Assembly: GCA_902805805.1 (NCBI GenBank)
Contig: CADCUE010000049.1
Location: forward strand, 1 to 15,798
Length of the DNA stretch: 15,798 bases
Source: an uncultured Frankineae bacterium
GTDB taxonomy: Bacteria; Actinomycetota; Actinomycetes; Mycobacteriales; SCTD01
Direction of reading: 5' to 3'
How positions within the stretch are numbered: the stretch's first letter is position 1; every line of letters begins with the position of its first letter. The translations under genes were made by a program, and so were the position numbers. This document shows positions 1 through 8,461 of this stretch, piece after piece. The notes under the pieces are model-generated. The model was not told the origin of the DNA. It saw only the letters and a list, made by a program, of their open reading frames with translations, and did no database searches.

Positions 1-156
1 GAGGGACTCGAGTGCCTTGGCGGCGACCCCTTCGCCCTCGTGGATCAGCCCGAGCAGGATGTGCTCGGTGCCGATGTAGTTGTGGTTGAGCATCCTGGCC
101 TCTTCTTGGGCCAGGACGACCACACGGCGGGCTCGGTCGGTAAAGCGCTCGAACAT
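1..156 (-). CDS. clpC: ATP-dependent Clp protease ATPase subunit ClpC, N-terminal part
   Basis: The first 52 residues are visible; the rest runs off the left edge. The protein starts [20 protein letters not shown] and continues through [20 protein letters not shown], the first half of the Clp N-terminal repeat domain that docks adaptors and substrates. ClpC is a cytosolic AAA+ unfoldase that feeds proteins to ClpP. The ATG at 154-156 has a good ribosome binding site (GAGG on the minus strand, about 7-10 bases upstream), and the start agrees with actinobacterial ClpC. It is transcribed away from lsr2, with about 308 bases of regulatory DNA between them. The walker motifs lie outside the window, so ClpC rather than a ClpB-like protein is judged from the N-terminal sequence alone. 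Confidence 0.95.
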   Translation of the reverse strand, partial: MFERFTDRARRVVVLAQEEARMLNHNYIGTEHILLGLIHEGEGVAAKALESL

Positions 157-204
157 GCTGTCGCTCCTCACGGGGCGGAGGACGTCGTCTCCGTCGTCCT
201 TCGC

Positions 205-210
205 ACACTA
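205..210 (-). promoter_or_regulatory. Possible -10 element for clpC (TAGTGT)
   Basis: On the minus strand TAGTGT fits the actinobacterial TANNNT -10 consensus. It would give a 5' leader of roughly 40 bases that includes the clpC ribosome binding site. There is no recognisable -35 hexamer at the usual distance, and a second candidate (TAGATC, 290-295) competes. Confidence 0.25.
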
Positions 211-312
211 GCCCCGGTCGCCGCGCTCCGTCGGGTGACAGCGGCGGTGCGACCGGGCCCGGCGGCGGTGCCGACGGGTTGTCCTGTCAGATCTACGAGA
301 GGTGCAACCTCG

Positions 313-326
313 GGGCACCGGTGCCC
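313..326. promoter_or_regulatory. Perfect 14-bp palindrome upstream of clpC
   Basis: GGGCACCGGTGCCC is a perfect inverted repeat without a spacer. It lies between the possible ClgR box and the possible clpC -10 elements, where an activator or repressor dimer could bind. The regulator is unknown. Confidence 0.3.
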
Positions 327-342
327 GTTCCCCGTGGACGTA

Positions 343-357
343 CGCCCGCAGCGAAAC
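343..357 (-). promoter_or_regulatory. Possible ClgR operator upstream of clpC
   Basis: On the minus strand the sequence is TTTCGC-5N-GCG (within GTTTCGCTGCGGGCG). From memory, the operator described for ClgR, the actinobacterial activator of clp genes, is GTTCGC-5N-GCG; the hexamer here differs only in its first base. It sits about 190 bases upstream of the clpC ATG, in the expected orientation. A short GC-rich match can arise by chance, so this is a candidate only. Confidence 0.35.
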
Positions 358-419
358 GTCACCTGACCGTCACCCCGGCCGTCCCATCGGCGATGCAGCC
401 GCGGGAGGTCCGACGCGCA

Positions 420-450
420 GGAGCCCGCCCCGCTCAGCGGGACGGGCTCC
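420..450 (-). terminator. Hairpin terminator downstream of lsr2
   Basis: The arms GGAGCCCGCCCCGCT and AGCGGGACGGGCTCC pair over about 14 bp with a single mismatch and a very short loop. The hairpin begins about 15 bases after the lsr2 stop codon. No T-run follows on the minus strand, which is common for actinobacterial terminators. It should insulate clpC from lsr2 transcription. Confidence 0.7.
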
Positions 451-464
451 GACGAGGCGTGGGG

Positions 465-848
465 CTAGTGCGCCGCGCGGTAGGCCTCGAGGACGGCGGC
501 CGACAGGCGCCCCCGCTCGCTCACCTTGTGGCCGTTCGCACGGGCCCACTCGCGGACGGCCTGCACCTGCTCGCGGTCCGAGCCCCCGCCGCCGCTGCTC
601 GCCGCGGAGCGGCTGCTGCTGCTGCGCGACGAGCTGCGCCGCGAGCTGCCGCCGGTCGAGCCTGCGGCCTTGCGGGCCGCACCGACGTAGGTGGCGAAGG
701 CGTCCCGCAGCTGCCCGGCGTGCGCCGGGCAGGCGTCGAGCTCGTAGGTCGTCCCGTCGAGACCGAAGGTGAGGGGTTCCACCCCCTCCGTTTCGGCGTC
801 CCCCTCGTGCAGGTCACAGGTGTAGATGGTTCTCGTTTCGCGTGCCAT
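465..848 (-). CDS. lsr2: Lsr2-family nucleoid-associated protein
   Basis: A 127-residue Lsr2 homologue, an H-NS-like protein that bridges AT-rich DNA and silences acquired genes. The N-terminal oligomerisation domain is seen as [13 protein letters not shown] (residues 26-38) followed by a helix with LRDAF. The C-terminal DNA-binding domain reads [18 protein letters not shown] (98-115), with the minor-groove RGR at 112-114. The linker (about 63-91) is rich in Ser, Arg and Gly and makes the protein longer than the usual 110 or so residues. Two CxxH pairs (C11/H14 and C40/H43) stand at the aligned ends of the beta unit and might bind metal. The ATG at 846-848 has a strong site, GGAGGG, 6 bases upstream. 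A hairpin terminator follows. The family call is firm; the number of lsr2 paralogues in the genome is unknown. Confidence 0.93.
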   Translation of the reverse strand: MARETRTIYTCDLHEGDAETEGVEPLTFGLDGTTYELDACPAHAGQLRDAFATYVGAARKAAGSTGGSSRRSSSRSSSSRSAASSGGGGSDREQVQAVREWARANGHKVSERGRLSAAVLEAYRAAH

Positions 849-877
849 TGGTATCCCTCCACAGACGCCCCCGGGCC

Positions 878-892
878 CACGGATACTCCGTG
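878..892. promoter_or_regulatory. Inverted repeat in the lsr2 leader
   Basis: CACGGA-TAC-TCCGTG is a perfect 6-bp inverted repeat with a 3-base centre, about 30 bases upstream of the lsr2 start codon. It could be an operator or a small hairpin in the leader RNA. Confidence 0.35.
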
Positions 893-911
893 ATCATGTA
901 CAGAGAAGCAC

Positions 912-929
912 TGCAAGGGCCTTCTTGCA
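912..929. promoter_or_regulatory. Inverted repeat in the lsr2 promoter region
   Basis: TGCAAG-GGCCTT-CTTGCA is a perfect 6-bp inverted repeat with a 6-base spacer, 64-81 bases upstream of the lsr2 ATG. The segment is less GC-rich than its surroundings, as a promoter region would be. On the minus strand it holds two TTGCA(A/G) sequences that resemble -35 boxes, but I find no matching -10. Confidence 0.35.
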
Positions 930-968
930 AATGGTGACCGACTATGCCCGCGCGCTCACGCCGCGAAT

Positions 969-2303
969 TCACTCGGACGAGGTGGCCAGGCCCTCCACCT
1001 GACCGCTCCGGAAAGCATCGACGAACAAAGCGTGGTCGGCCCGGGCCTGCGCGGCGTACTCCAGCGCGAAAGCGGTCAGGTCGTCGACCAGGTCGTCTTC
1101 CCGCCCCCGCACCGCGGCCACGACCGCGTCCTCGACCTGGAAGTCCACGAGCGGGGTGGAGGCGTCGTCGACGTCGGACACGCAGTGCACCTTCGCGGTG
1201 GCCCGGCCGAGCTGCTCGAGCACCTCGCACAGCTCGTCCGGCTCGGTGAGCCCGCCCCACGCGAGGTCCTTCTCGTACGGGCTGTACTCGGCCACCACGA
1301 AGCCCGTGGTCTCGGCCGAGCCGACCGCCAGCTCGGTCCAGCCGAGCCACGGGTCGGCGTGCGCCTGCAGGGCGCGCTGGCTGACGGCCGTGCGGTGCCC
1401 GTGGTGGGAGAAGGCCTGCGTGCAGGCCTCGTCGTCGACGATGCGGCTCGGCGCCGCGACGTTGCCCTGCTTCATCGTCAGGACCACGTCGTTCTCCAGC
1501 GCCTCGGTGTGCCCCTCGACCAGCAGGCTGTAGGCGGGCAGGCCGGCGCTGCCGATGCCGAAGCCCGACTTCCCCACCACGTCCTTGATCGCGTACGTCA
1601 GGCTGCCGAGGCGCTTGGACTCGGGGATGGTGTCGAGGTAGCCGGCGTACGCCTGCTCGACCCGGCCGCGCTCCTCGTCGTCGAGGCGACGCACGCCGGG
1701 CGCCTTGCGGAAGCGGCGATCGTAGTCCTCGACCACGGTGACGCGGTCGAGCAGGTCCACCCGGGTGGACAGCTGGGCCTCCAGCAGCGCCCGCTCCACC
1801 GGACCGCGGGAGTTGCCGAGGCGCAGCGACCACTCGTGGTCGCGGTCCTTGTCGACGAAGGTCTCCGCCTGGTCGAGGTAGGCCCGCAGGTAGACGTCGC
1901 ACAGGCGGGTGATGTCGCCGTCGGACAGGGCCTTGGTCCAGCCCAGCAGCGCGACGCTGGCCACCAGCCGCTGCAGGTCCCAGGTGAAGTGGCCGAGGTA
2001 GGCCTCGTCGAAGTCGTTGACGTCGAAGACGAGACGGCCGGCGCCGTCCATGTAGGTGCCGAAGTTCTGGGCGTGCAGGTCGCCCTGGATCCACACCCGC
2101 GACGTCCGCTCGTCGACCCAGGGGTCCTCGCGCTCGCGCATGTCGGCGTAGAAGACGGCGGCGGAGCCCCGGTAGAACGCGAACGGGTCGGCCGCCATGG
2201 TCCGGTACTTGTGCCGGAAGGCGACGGGGTCGGCCTCGAGCAGCCCGGACGAGGCCTGGGCGAGGGCGGTGAGCAGGAAGTCCGTGCGGTCGGCGTCGGT
2301 CAT
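969..2303 (-). CDS. DUF2252 family protein (kinase-like fold)
   Basis: A 444-residue protein of the DUF2252 family, whose function is not established. The segment [12 protein letters not shown] (about 72-83) followed by [14 protein letters not shown] (about 92-105) resembles the catalytic loop and metal-binding Asp of aminoglycoside-phosphotransferase-like kinases (HGDxxxxN, then DFD). A small-molecule or protein phosphotransferase is therefore plausible but not shown. It is the last gene of the pan-nad-lysS run, 28 bases after lysS. I chose the ATG at 2301-2303; a GTG at 2316-2318 would add five residues but has no properly spaced ribosome binding site. The length is normal for the family. 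The stop TGA is at 969-971. Confidence 0.88.
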   Translation of the reverse strand: MTDADRTDFLLTALAQASSGLLEADPVAFRHKYRTMAADPFAFYRGSAAVFYADMREREDPWVDERTSRVWIQGDLHAQNFGTYMDGAGRLVFDVNDFDEAYLGHFTWDLQRLVASVALLGWTKALSDGDITRLCDVYLRAYLDQAETFVDKDRDHEWSLRLGNSRGPVERALLEAQLSTRVDLLDRVTVVEDYDRRFRKAPGVRRLDDEERGRVEQAYAGYLDTIPESKRLGSLTYAIKDVVGKSGFGIGSAGLPAYSLLVEGHTEALENDVVLTMKQGNVAAPSRIVDDEACTQAFSHHGHRTAVSQRALQAHADPWLGWTELAVGSAETTGFVVAEYSPYEKDLAWGGLTEPDELCEVLEQLGRATAKVHCVSDVDDASTPLVDFQVEDAVVAAVRGREDDLVDDLTAFALEYAAQARADHALFVDAFRSGQVEGLATSSE

Positions 2304-2331
2304 CCCTGGATCTTGCACCTCGCAGGGGGGC

Positions 2332-3831
2332 TCAGGTCGGGATCGGCCGCACCAGAGGGAAAAGGATCGTCTCGCGGATCGGCGCGCCGGTCAGCAGCAT
2401 CACCAGCCGGTCGATGCCCATGCCCTGCCCGCCGGTGGGCGGCATGCCGTGCTCGAGCGCCTGCAGGAAGTCCTCGTCGAGCTGCATCGCCTCGGGGTCG
2501 CCGCCCGCCGCCTTGACGCTCTGCTCGGTCAGCCGCCGTCGCTGCTCGACCGGGTCGACCAGCTCGGAGTAGCCGGTCGCCAGCTCGGTGCCGGCCACGA
2601 CCAGGTCCCAGGCCTCGGCCAGGCGCGGGTCGTCGCGGTGGTCGCGCGCGAGGGGCCGGGCGCTCACCGGGTAGTCCCGGACGAAGGTCGGCTCGAGCAG
2701 CGTGTGCTCGACGAGCTTCTCGTACAGCTCGAGGACCACCTCGCCGGCGTCCCACCCGGGCTGCAGGGCGACGTCGTGCTTGTCGGCGAGGGCGACGACG
2801 CTCTCGAGCGGCGTCCCCGCGTCGACCGGCTCCCCCACGGCCTCCGACACCAGGCCGTGCAGCGTGGCGCTGCGCCAGGGCTGCTCGAGGTCGATCGTGC
2901 CGCCCTGGCCGTCCGGCACGGTCGTGCGACCGGTGCGGCGCGCCGCCTCCAGCACCATCTCGCGGGTCAGGTCGGCGACGGTGTCGTAGTCGCCGTAGGC
3001 CTCGTAGAACTCGAGCATCGTGAACTCGGGCGAGTGGGTGGAGTCGACGCCCTCGTTGCGGAAGATCCGGCCGATCTCGAAGACCCGGTCGATGCCGCCG
3101 ACGACCAGGCGCTTGAGGTAGAGCTCGAGCGCGATGCGCAGCGTCATGTCGAGGTCGAGGGCGTTGAGGTGGGTGGCGAAGGGGCGCGCCGCCGCGCCGC
3201 CGTGCACCCGCTGCAGGACCGGCGTCTCCACCTCGACGAAGCCGTGGCCGTGCAGCACGTCGCGGACGGCGCGGACCACTGCGGCCCGGTCGGCGACCAT
3301 CCGCCGGCTGTCGGGGTTGACGACGAGGTCGACGTAGCGCTGCCGGATGCGCAGCTCGGGGTCGGTCAGGCCGTGGTGCTTGTCCGGCAGCGGCCGCAGC
3401 GCCTTGCTCGTGAGCACCCACGCGGTCGCGAGGACGCTGAGCTCCCCGCGCCGGCTGCTGATGACCTCACCGGTCACCCCGACGTGGTCGCCGAGGTCGA
3501 CGTCGCTCTTCCACGCCGCGAGCCGCTCCGCGCCGACGCCGTCGAGGCTCACCATCACCTGCAGCTGCGCGTCGCCCTCCTGCAGCGTGGCGAAGCAGAG
3601 CTTGCCGCCCACCCGGCTCAGCACGACCCGCCCGGTGACGCTGACGACGTCGCCCGAGGAGGTGTCGACCGCCAGGTCGCCGTGGCGCTCCCGGACCTCG
3701 GCGAGCGACGCGGTCCGCGGCGCGCCGAGGGGGTACGGAGGGGTGCCCGTCGCCAGCAGCCGGTCGTACTTGTCGCGCCGGACCCGTACCTGCTCCGGGA
3801 GGTCGGCAGTGGGGGCCGGCGCGTCGCTCAC
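2332..3831 (-). CDS. lysS: Lysyl-tRNA synthetase, class II
   Basis: A complete 499-residue class II enzyme that charges tRNA-Lys with lysine in the cytosol. An N-terminal OB-fold anticodon-binding domain (about 60-145) includes VSVTGRVV and LQVMVSLDG. Motif 2 is seen as [20 protein letters not shown] (255-274), with THSPEF as in mycobacterial LysS. Motif 3 is seen as [13 protein letters not shown] near the C terminus, with [14 protein letters not shown] substrate residues ([10 protein letters not shown]) before it. It starts with GTG at 3829-3831, and no better upstream start exists. A TAGGCT element six bases upstream suggests a leaderless transcript, although it also lies only 67 bases behind coaX and could be read from that operon. 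Confidence 0.96.
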   Translation of the reverse strand: MSDAPAPTADLPEQVRVRRDKYDRLLATGTPPYPLGAPRTASLAEVRERHGDLAVDTSSGDVVSVTGRVVLSRVGGKLCFATLQEGDAQLQVMVSLDGVGAERLAAWKSDVDLGDHVGVTGEVISSRRGELSVLATAWVLTSKALRPLPDKHHGLTDPELRIRQRYVDLVVNPDSRRMVADRAAVVRAVRDVLHGHGFVEVETPVLQRVHGGAAARPFATHLNALDLDMTLRIALELYLKRLVVGGIDRVFEIGRIFRNEGVDSTHSPEFTMLEFYEAYGDYDTVADLTREMVLEAARRTGRTTVPDGQGGTIDLEQPWRSATLHGLVSEAVGEPVDAGTPLESVVALADKHDVALQPGWDAGEVVLELYEKLVEHTLLEPTFVRDYPVSARPLARDHRDDPRLAEAWDLVVAGTELATGYSELVDPVEQRRRLTEQSVKAAGGDPEAMQLDEDFLQALEHGMPPTGGQGMGIDRLVMLLTGAPIRETILFPLVRPIPT

Positions 3832-3837
3832 CGGGCC

Positions 3838-3843
3838 AGCCTA
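3838..3843 (-). promoter_or_regulatory. Possible leaderless promoter for lysS (-10 TAGGCT)
   Basis: On the minus strand TAGGCT fits TANNNT and ends six bases before the GTG start, which would place transcription at or next to the start codon. lysS shows no ribosome binding site, in line with a leaderless message. No clear -35 is seen. Confidence 0.4.
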
Positions 3844-3898
3844 CGGACGGCGCGCGTCCCGGCTCGGCGCCCGACGCGGGCGCGGCCGGCGGCGGCCG

Positions 3899-4654
3899 TC
3901 AGACGTTGCGCTCGTACACCAGGCGCAGGCCGATCAGGGTCAGGTCCGGCTCGTGGTGGTCGAGGGTGGCGCACACGCGGTACATCAGGTGCGACAGCCC
4001 GCCGGTCGCGAGCACGACCGGCTGCTCGTCGAGCTCGTCGCTGATCCGGCGCACCAGGCCGTCGACCTGCCCGGCGAAGCCGTAGAGGAGCCCGGACTGC
4101 AGGGCCTCGCCGGTGTTCTTGCCGATGACCGACCGCGGCTCGACCAGCTCGACCTTGAACAGGCGCGCCGCCCGGGCGGCCAGCGCGTCGACGCTGATCT
4201 CGACCCCGGGGGCCAGCGCACCGCCGAGGAACTCCCCGCGGGCCGACACGACGTCGAAGTTCGTCGACGTGCCGAAGTCGACGACCACGGCCGGCCCGCC
4301 GTAGAGGGTGTGCGCCGCCAGCGTGTTGACGATGCGGTCGGGCCCGACCTCGCGCGGGTTGTCGGTGAGGATCGGCACACCGGTCTTGACGCCCGGACCG
4401 ACCACGATGGTCGGGACGCCCGAGAAGTAGCGGTCGAACATGGCCGTCAGCTGGTCGAGCACCGCGGGCACGGTCGAGCAGACGGAGACGCCGTGCGGCA
4501 CCTGGTGGTCCGACAGCAGGCCGCGGAACATCAGCGCCAGCTCGTCGGCGGTCACCCGGGGATCGGTCTTGATCCGGTAGCTCTCGTACAGGTGGTCGCC
4601 GTCGAACAGGCCGAGGACCGTGTTGGTGTTGCCGACGTCGACGGTGAGCAGCAT
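3899..4654 (-). CDS. coaX: Type III pantothenate kinase
   Basis: A 251-residue enzyme that phosphorylates pantothenate with ATP, the first step from vitamin B5 to coenzyme A. The N-terminal phosphate-binding motif MLLTVDVGNTNTVLGLFDG contains D6 and N9. GPDR at 104-107 carries the expected catalytic Asp, and DFGTSTNFDVV (126-136) is the adenine/phosphate-2-type motif in its actinobacterial form. The start is the ATG at 4652-4654, which shares its A with the TGA stop of nadC (TGATG). A longer open frame continues upstream inside nadC but has no place in a CoaX protein. Its place with panC and panD fits its role. It belongs to the ASKHA fold, and CoaX enzymes are generally not feedback-inhibited by CoA. 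Confidence 0.95.
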   Translation of the reverse strand: MLLTVDVGNTNTVLGLFDGDHLYESYRIKTDPRVTADELALMFRGLLSDHQVPHGVSVCSTVPAVLDQLTAMFDRYFSGVPTIVVGPGVKTGVPILTDNPREVGPDRIVNTLAAHTLYGGPAVVVDFGTSTNFDVVSARGEFLGGALAPGVEISVDALAARAARLFKVELVEPRSVIGKNTGEALQSGLLYGFAGQVDGLVRRISDELDEQPVVLATGGLSHLMYRVCATLDHHEPDLTLIGLRLVYERNV

Positions 4655-5580
4655 CAGGGGGTCTCCCGGCCGGTCGTGAGGTCCACCCCGAGGTCGAGCA
4701 CCGGCGCGGAGTGGGTCAGGGCGCCGACGGCGAGGAAGTCCACACCCGTCTCGGCCACGTCGCGAGCGACCTCGAGCGAGAGCCCGCCCGAGGCCTCGGT
4801 CAGCACCCCCGCGGAGCGGCACAGCGCCACGCAGGAGCGCAGGTCCTCGTTGCTCATGTTGTCGAGCAGGACGAGGTCGGCGCCGGCCGCCAGCACCTCC
4901 TCGACCTGCGCGACGGTGTCGCACTCGACCTCGACCGGCAGCCCGGGGAAGCGGGTGCGCACCGCGTCGAAGGCCGCGCCGACCCCGCCGGCCGCCACGA
5001 CGTGGTTGTCCTTGACCAGCGCCGCGTCGGACAGCGACATCCGGTGGTTGACCCCGCCGCCGCAGCGGACCGCGTGCTTCTCGAGCGCCCGCAGCCCCGG
5101 CGTCGTCTTGCGGGTGTCGCGGATGCGGGCGCCGGTGCCCTCGACCGCGTCGACCCACGCGCGGGTCAGCGTCGCGATGCCGGACAGGTGGCACAGCAGG
5201 TTCAGCGCGGTGCGCTCGGCCGTGAGCAGCGAGCGCACCGGCCCCTGCGCCTCGAGCACCGCGGTCCCGGCGACGACCCGGTCGCCGTCCTCGGCCCGTG
5301 CCCGCAGCTGCACGCCCGGCACGACCACGTCGAGGACGGCCATGGCGACCCCGGTCCCGGCCAGCGTCCCGTCGCGGCGCGGGACGAAGGCGGCGACGCC
5401 GGTGAGCTGCTCGGGGACGGTGGCGACGCTCGTGACGTCCTCGCCACCGGCGAGGTCCTCGGCGACCGCGCGCCGGACGAGGTCGAGGACGGCGGCCGGG
5501 TCCAGCGCGGCCCGGCGCAGCACGGCGGCGGTCGACTCGCTCAGCGCACCCGCCGACGGCGCCGTCCCGGTCGCGGTCAC
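4654..5580 (-). CDS. nadC: Nicotinate-nucleotide pyrophosphorylase (quinolinate phosphoribosyltransferase)
   Basis: A 308-residue enzyme that converts quinolinate and PRPP to nicotinate mononucleotide, the third step of NAD synthesis from aspartate. Visible motifs include the N-terminal AEDLAGGEDVTS (40-51), RDTRKTTPGLRALEKHAV (154-171), which holds quinolinate- and PRPP-binding residues, GGGVNHRMSL (174-183) and KDNH (190-193). ADLVLLDNM and EASGGL follow in the barrel. The GTG start at 5578-5580 overlaps the nadB stop by four bases (GTGA). The stop shares a base with coaX. The length is about 20 residues above the minimal enzyme because of an Ala-rich N terminus. Confidence 0.95.
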   Translation of the reverse strand: MTATGTAPSAGALSESTAAVLRRAALDPAAVLDLVRRAVAEDLAGGEDVTSVATVPEQLTGVAAFVPRRDGTLAGTGVAMAVLDVVVPGVQLRARAEDGDRVVAGTAVLEAQGPVRSLLTAERTALNLLCHLSGIATLTRAWVDAVEGTGARIRDTRKTTPGLRALEKHAVRCGGGVNHRMSLSDAALVKDNHVVAAGGVGAAFDAVRTRFPGLPVEVECDTVAQVEEVLAAGADLVLLDNMSNEDLRSCVALCRSAGVLTEASGGLSLEVARDVAETGVDFLAVGALTHSAPVLDLGVDLTTGRETP

Positions 5581-7205
5581 GGCGCCTCCAGCGGCTCGTA
5601 CACGGTGCCCGACAGCGTCGTGACGAGGTGCCCGCGCCAGGCCGGCTCGGCGTCGGGGTGGTCCTCGCGCCAGTGGGCGCCGCGGGTCTCCTCCCGGCGC
5701 GCGGCAGCCGCGACCAGCGCGCTCGCGACGGTGTGCAGGTCGGTCGCCTCCCAGGCGGCGGGCGAGGGCTCGGCGCAGCGCCGGGTGGCCAGCTCCTCGA
5801 GGGTCCTCGCGGCTGCGCCGAGGGACGTCGCGCTGCGCAGGACGCCGGCGCCGGCGGTCATGGCGGCGCCGAGCTCGGCGCGCACGGACGGGTCGAGCAG
5901 CACCGCCTCGCCCGTCAGCGGCTCCGGCGTCCCCTGCACGGGCAGGGACCGGGCCAGGTCCGCGCCGATGCGGCCGGCGAAGACGAGCCCCTCGAGCAGG
6001 CTGTTGCTGGCGAGCCGGTTCGCGCCGTGGACGCCGGTGCAGGCGACCTCGCCGCAGGCGTACAGCCCGGGGACGTCGGTGCGCCCGTCGAGGTCGGTGC
6101 GCACGCCGCCGCTCGCGTAGTGCGCGGCCGGGCTCACCGGGATCGGCTCGGTCACCGGGTCGGTGCCGGCCTCCCGGCAGCGCGCGACGATGGTCGGGAA
6201 CCGCCGCAGCAGCACGCTCTCGCCGAGGTGCCGGGCGTCGAGCAGGACGTGGTCGTCACCCCGCTCGCGCATCCGGCGGTGGATGGCCTTGGCGACGACG
6301 TCGCGCGGCGCGAGGTCGGCCAGCGGGTGGTCGTCGGCGCTGATCACGCGCTTGCCGTCGAGGTCGACGAGGAAGGCGCCCTCGCCGCGCATCGCCTCCG
6401 ACACCAGCGGCTGCTGCCCGGTGGATCCCGCGCCGAGGTGCAGCGCCGTCGGGTGGAACTGCACGAACTCGAGGTCCGCGACGGCAGCCCCCGCGCGCAG
6501 CGCCAGCGCCACGCCGTCGCCGGTCGACACCGACGGGTTGGTGGTGCTGGAGAACACCTGGCCCATGCCGCCGGTGGCGAGCACGACCGCCCGGGCGTGC
6601 ACGGCTCCCACGCCGTCCTGCGTCCCCTCGCCGAGGACGTGCAGCGTGAGACCGGCGGCGTGCCCCTCGGCGGTCCGGAGCAGGTCCAGCACGAGCGCGT
6701 GCTCGACGAGCCGGATGGTCGGCGACGCCTTGACGGCCGCGACCAGCGCCCGCTGCACCTCGGCGCCGGTCGCGTCCCCGCCGGCGTGGACGATCCGGTC
6801 GCGGTGATGACCGCCCTCCCGGGTCAGGGACAGCTCACCCGAGGCGTCCCGGTCGAACGCAGCGCCCAGCTCCACCAGCTCGCGCAGCCGGCCGGGACCC
6901 TCCGTGCACAGCACGCGCACGGCGTCGACGTCGCAGAGCCCGACCCCCGCGACGAGCGTGTCCTGCAGGTGGTCCTCGGGGCTGTCCTGCGGGGACAGCG
7001 CCGCCGCCACACCGCCCTGCGCCCAGCGGGTGGAGCCGTCGTCGACGAGCACCTTGGTGACGAGCAGCACGCTGCCCCCGGCGCCGACGGCGGCCGCCGC
7101 GTGCAGGGCGACGGTCAGCCCGGCGACCCCCGACCCGACGACGACGACGTCCGCCGTCGTGGTCCAGCCGGGGTCCGGTGCGAGCAGCCTGCGGGCAGGG
7201 ATCAC
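5577..7205 (-). CDS. nadB: L-aspartate oxidase
   Basis: A 542-residue FAD enzyme that oxidises L-aspartate to iminoaspartate, the substrate of quinolinate synthase NadA. The Rossmann FAD motif is [18 protein letters not shown] (20-37). Other family marks are [66 protein letters not shown] and [20 protein letters not shown] start it at the GTG 7203-7205, which overlaps the panD stop by four bases (GTGA); the open frame continues further upstream only as a shadow of panD and panC. nadA, which many actinobacteria keep next to nadB, is not in the window. Confidence 0.95.
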   Translation of the reverse strand: MIPARRLLAPDPGWTTTADVVVVGSGVAGLTVALHAAAAVGAGGSVLLVTKVLVDDGSTRWAQGGVAAALSPQDSPEDHLQDTLVAGVGLCDVDAVRVLCTEGPGRLRELVELGAAFDRDASGELSLTREGGHHRDRIVHAGGDATGAEVQRALVAAVKASPTIRLVEHALVLDLLRTAEGHAAGLTLHVLGEGTQDGVGAVHARAVVLATGGMGQVFSSTTNPSVSTGDGVALALRAGAAVADLEFVQFHPTALHLGAGSTGQQPLVSEAMRGEGAFLVDLDGKRVISADDHPLADLAPRDVVAKAIHRRMRERGDDHVLLDARHLGESVLLRRFPTIVARCREAGTDPVTEPIPVSPAAHYASGGVRTDLDGRTDVPGLYACGEVACTGVHGANRLASNSLLEGLVFAGRIGADLARSLPVQGTPEPLTGEAVLLDPSVRAELGAAMTAGAGVLRSATSLGAAARTLEELATRRCAEPSPAAWEATDLHTVASALVAAAARREETRGAHWREDHPDAEPAWRGHLVTTLSGTVYEPLEAP

Positions 7206-7642
7206 CCGACCAGCGTGCCAGTCCCGGGCGGACGCCGCGCGTCTCCCCGTACGAGCCCGCTGCCGGGCAGGGCCTCGGCGGGGTCGTGACCGGTGCCCAC
7301 GACGCGGTTGTCCGCGTCCACGAAGACGACGCGCGGTGCCCAGCGGCGCGCCTCGGCGTCGTCCATGAGTCCGTAGGCGATGAGGATGACGAGGTCCCCC
7401 GGGTGCACCAGACGGGCGGCGGCGCCGTTGATCCCGATGACGCCGGAGCCGCGCTCGCCGGCGATGACGTAGGTCTCGAGGCGGGCGCCGTTCGTCACGT
7501 CGACGATGGCCACCTGCTCGCCGGCCAGCAGGTCGGCGGCGTCCATGAGGTCCTCGTCGACGGTCACCGAGCCGACGTAGTGCAGGTCGGCCTGCGTCAC
7601 CGTGGCGCGGTGGATCTTGCTCTTGAGCATGGTGCGGTGCAC
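7202..7642 (-). CDS. panD: Aspartate 1-decarboxylase (pyruvoyl enzyme)
   Basis: A 146-residue proenzyme that decarboxylates aspartate to beta-alanine, one half of pantothenate. It cleaves itself at G24-S25 within [11 protein letters not shown] to make the pyruvoyl group. K9, R54 (NGARLETY) and Y58 of the active site are present, as are [15 protein letters not shown] and [13 protein letters not shown] take the GTG at 7640-7642 ([16 protein letters not shown]), since actinobacterial PanD proteins begin four residues before MLKSK; the ATG at 7628-7630 is the alternative. It lies three bases after panC and overlaps nadB by four. The C-terminal tail after residue 120 is Gly/Pro-rich and probably disordered, as in other actinobacterial PanD. 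Confidence 0.95.
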   Translation of the reverse strand: MHRTMLKSKIHRATVTQADLHYVGSVTVDEDLMDAADLLAGEQVAIVDVTNGARLETYVIAGERGSGVIGINGAAARLVHPGDLVILIAYGLMDDAEARRWAPRVVFVDADNRVVGTGHDPAEALPGSGLVRGDARRPPGTGTLVG

Positions 7643-7645
7643 GGG

Positions 7646-8461
7646 TCAGCTCTCCTCGGGAGTCGTGAGCACGACGTTGTCGATCAGCCGGGTGGCGCCG
7701 ACCCGCGCCGCGACGACGATCAGGTCGCCGCTCGGATCGGGGGCGAAGGTGCCGCTGTCGACGCGCTCCAGGTAGTCCAGCTCGACGCCCGGCTCGGCGG
7801 CCACGACGGCGCGGCCGGCGTCCACGTCCCCGGTGGCCTGCGCGCGCTGCAGGGCGCGGTGCAGCGCCAGGGCCGACTGCCGTCCGGCCGTCGACAGGTA
7901 GCCGTTGCGGCTGGACAGCGCCAGCCCGTCGCCCTCCCGCACGGTCGGGACGGCCACGACCTCCACCGGCAGGTCGAGGTCGCGGACCATGCGCCGGATG
8001 CCGGCGAGCTGCTGGGCGTCCTTCTGGCCGAACAGCGCGACGTCCGGACGGGTCAGGTGCAGCAGCTTGCAGACCACGGTGAGGACGCCGTCGAAGTGAC
8101 CGGGGCGGCTCGCCCCCTCGAAGACGTCGCCCAGCGGACCGGCGCTGACCCGGACGAGGGGCGGCCCGTCGGGGTAGACGACGTCCGGCGCCGGCGTGAA
8201 GACGACGTCGACGCCCTCCCGCTCGCACAGCTCCAGGTCGCCCGCCAGCGTGCGCGGGTAGCGGTCGAGGTCCTCGGACGGGCCGAACTGCAGCGGGTTG
8301 ACGAAGATCGTGGCGACGACGTGGTCCGCGCGGCGACGGGCCGCCCGCAGCAGCTCGGCGTGCCCGTCGTGCAGCGCGCCCATCGTCATGACGACGGCGA
8401 CCCGACCGGTCAGCCCGTCGCGGGCGGCCGCCAGGTCCGAGCGCTCGTCGACGACCTGCAT
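7646..8461 (-). CDS. panC: Pantothenate synthetase (pantoate--beta-alanine ligase)
   Basis: A 271-residue ligase that joins pantoate and beta-alanine with ATP, consuming the product of the neighbouring panD. The HIGH-type nucleotide-binding motif appears as [18 protein letters not shown] (25-42), followed by [45 protein letters not shown] and LSSRNGYLS (the KMSKS-like loop) complete the family pattern. The ATG at 8459-8461 shares its A with the stop of the DUF2520 gene (TGATG). The much longer open frame upstream is a shadow of that gene. The N terminus is short, with only about 20 residues before the first core strand, but this is within the family range. Confidence 0.95.
   Translation of the reverse strand: MQVVDERSDLAAARDGLTGRVAVVMTMGALHDGHAELLRAARRRADHVVATIFVNPLQFGPSEDLDRYPRTLAGDLELCEREGVDVVFTPAPDVVYPDGPPLVRVSAGPLGDVFEGASRPGHFDGVLTVVCKLLHLTRPDVALFGQKDAQQLAGIRRMVRDLDLPVEVVAVPTVREGDGLALSSRNGYLSTAGRQSALALHRALQRAQATGDVDAGRAVVAAEPGVELDYLERVDSGTFAPDPSGDLIVVAARVGATRLIDNVVLTTPEES

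Larger units (their letters stand above)
157..464. other. Intergenic region upstream of clpC
   Basis: These 308 bases hold no convincing gene. Reading toward clpC they contain the lsr2 terminator hairpin (420-450), a possible ClgR operator (343-357), a perfect 14-bp palindrome (313-326) and two TANNNT-type -10 candidates on the minus strand: TAGATC at 290-295 (a weak match) and TAGTGT at 205-210. No convincing -35 box stands at 17-18 bases from either. Confidence 0.6.

Noticed and set aside
279..893. A 204-codon plus-strand frame over the clpC upstream region and lsr2
   Set aside because: No ribosome binding site, no domain, and antisense to lsr2 with its clear motifs and terminator.
3899..5194. 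A 431-codon frame that would extend coaX into nadC
   Set aside because: CoaX starts with the phosphate-binding motif right after the ATG at 4654; the extension has no family match.
1032..5623. Long plus-strand open frames (up to 758 codons) over DUF2252, lysS, coaX and nadC
   Set aside because: They lie opposite genes with clear family motifs, have Arg/Pro/Ala-rich compositions without any domain, and arise from high GC at third codon positions.
5577..8228. An 883-codon frame that would extend nadB far upstream
   Set aside because: The added part overlaps panD and panC and is low-complexity; the GTG at 7205 with its GTGA overlap gives a normal NadB.
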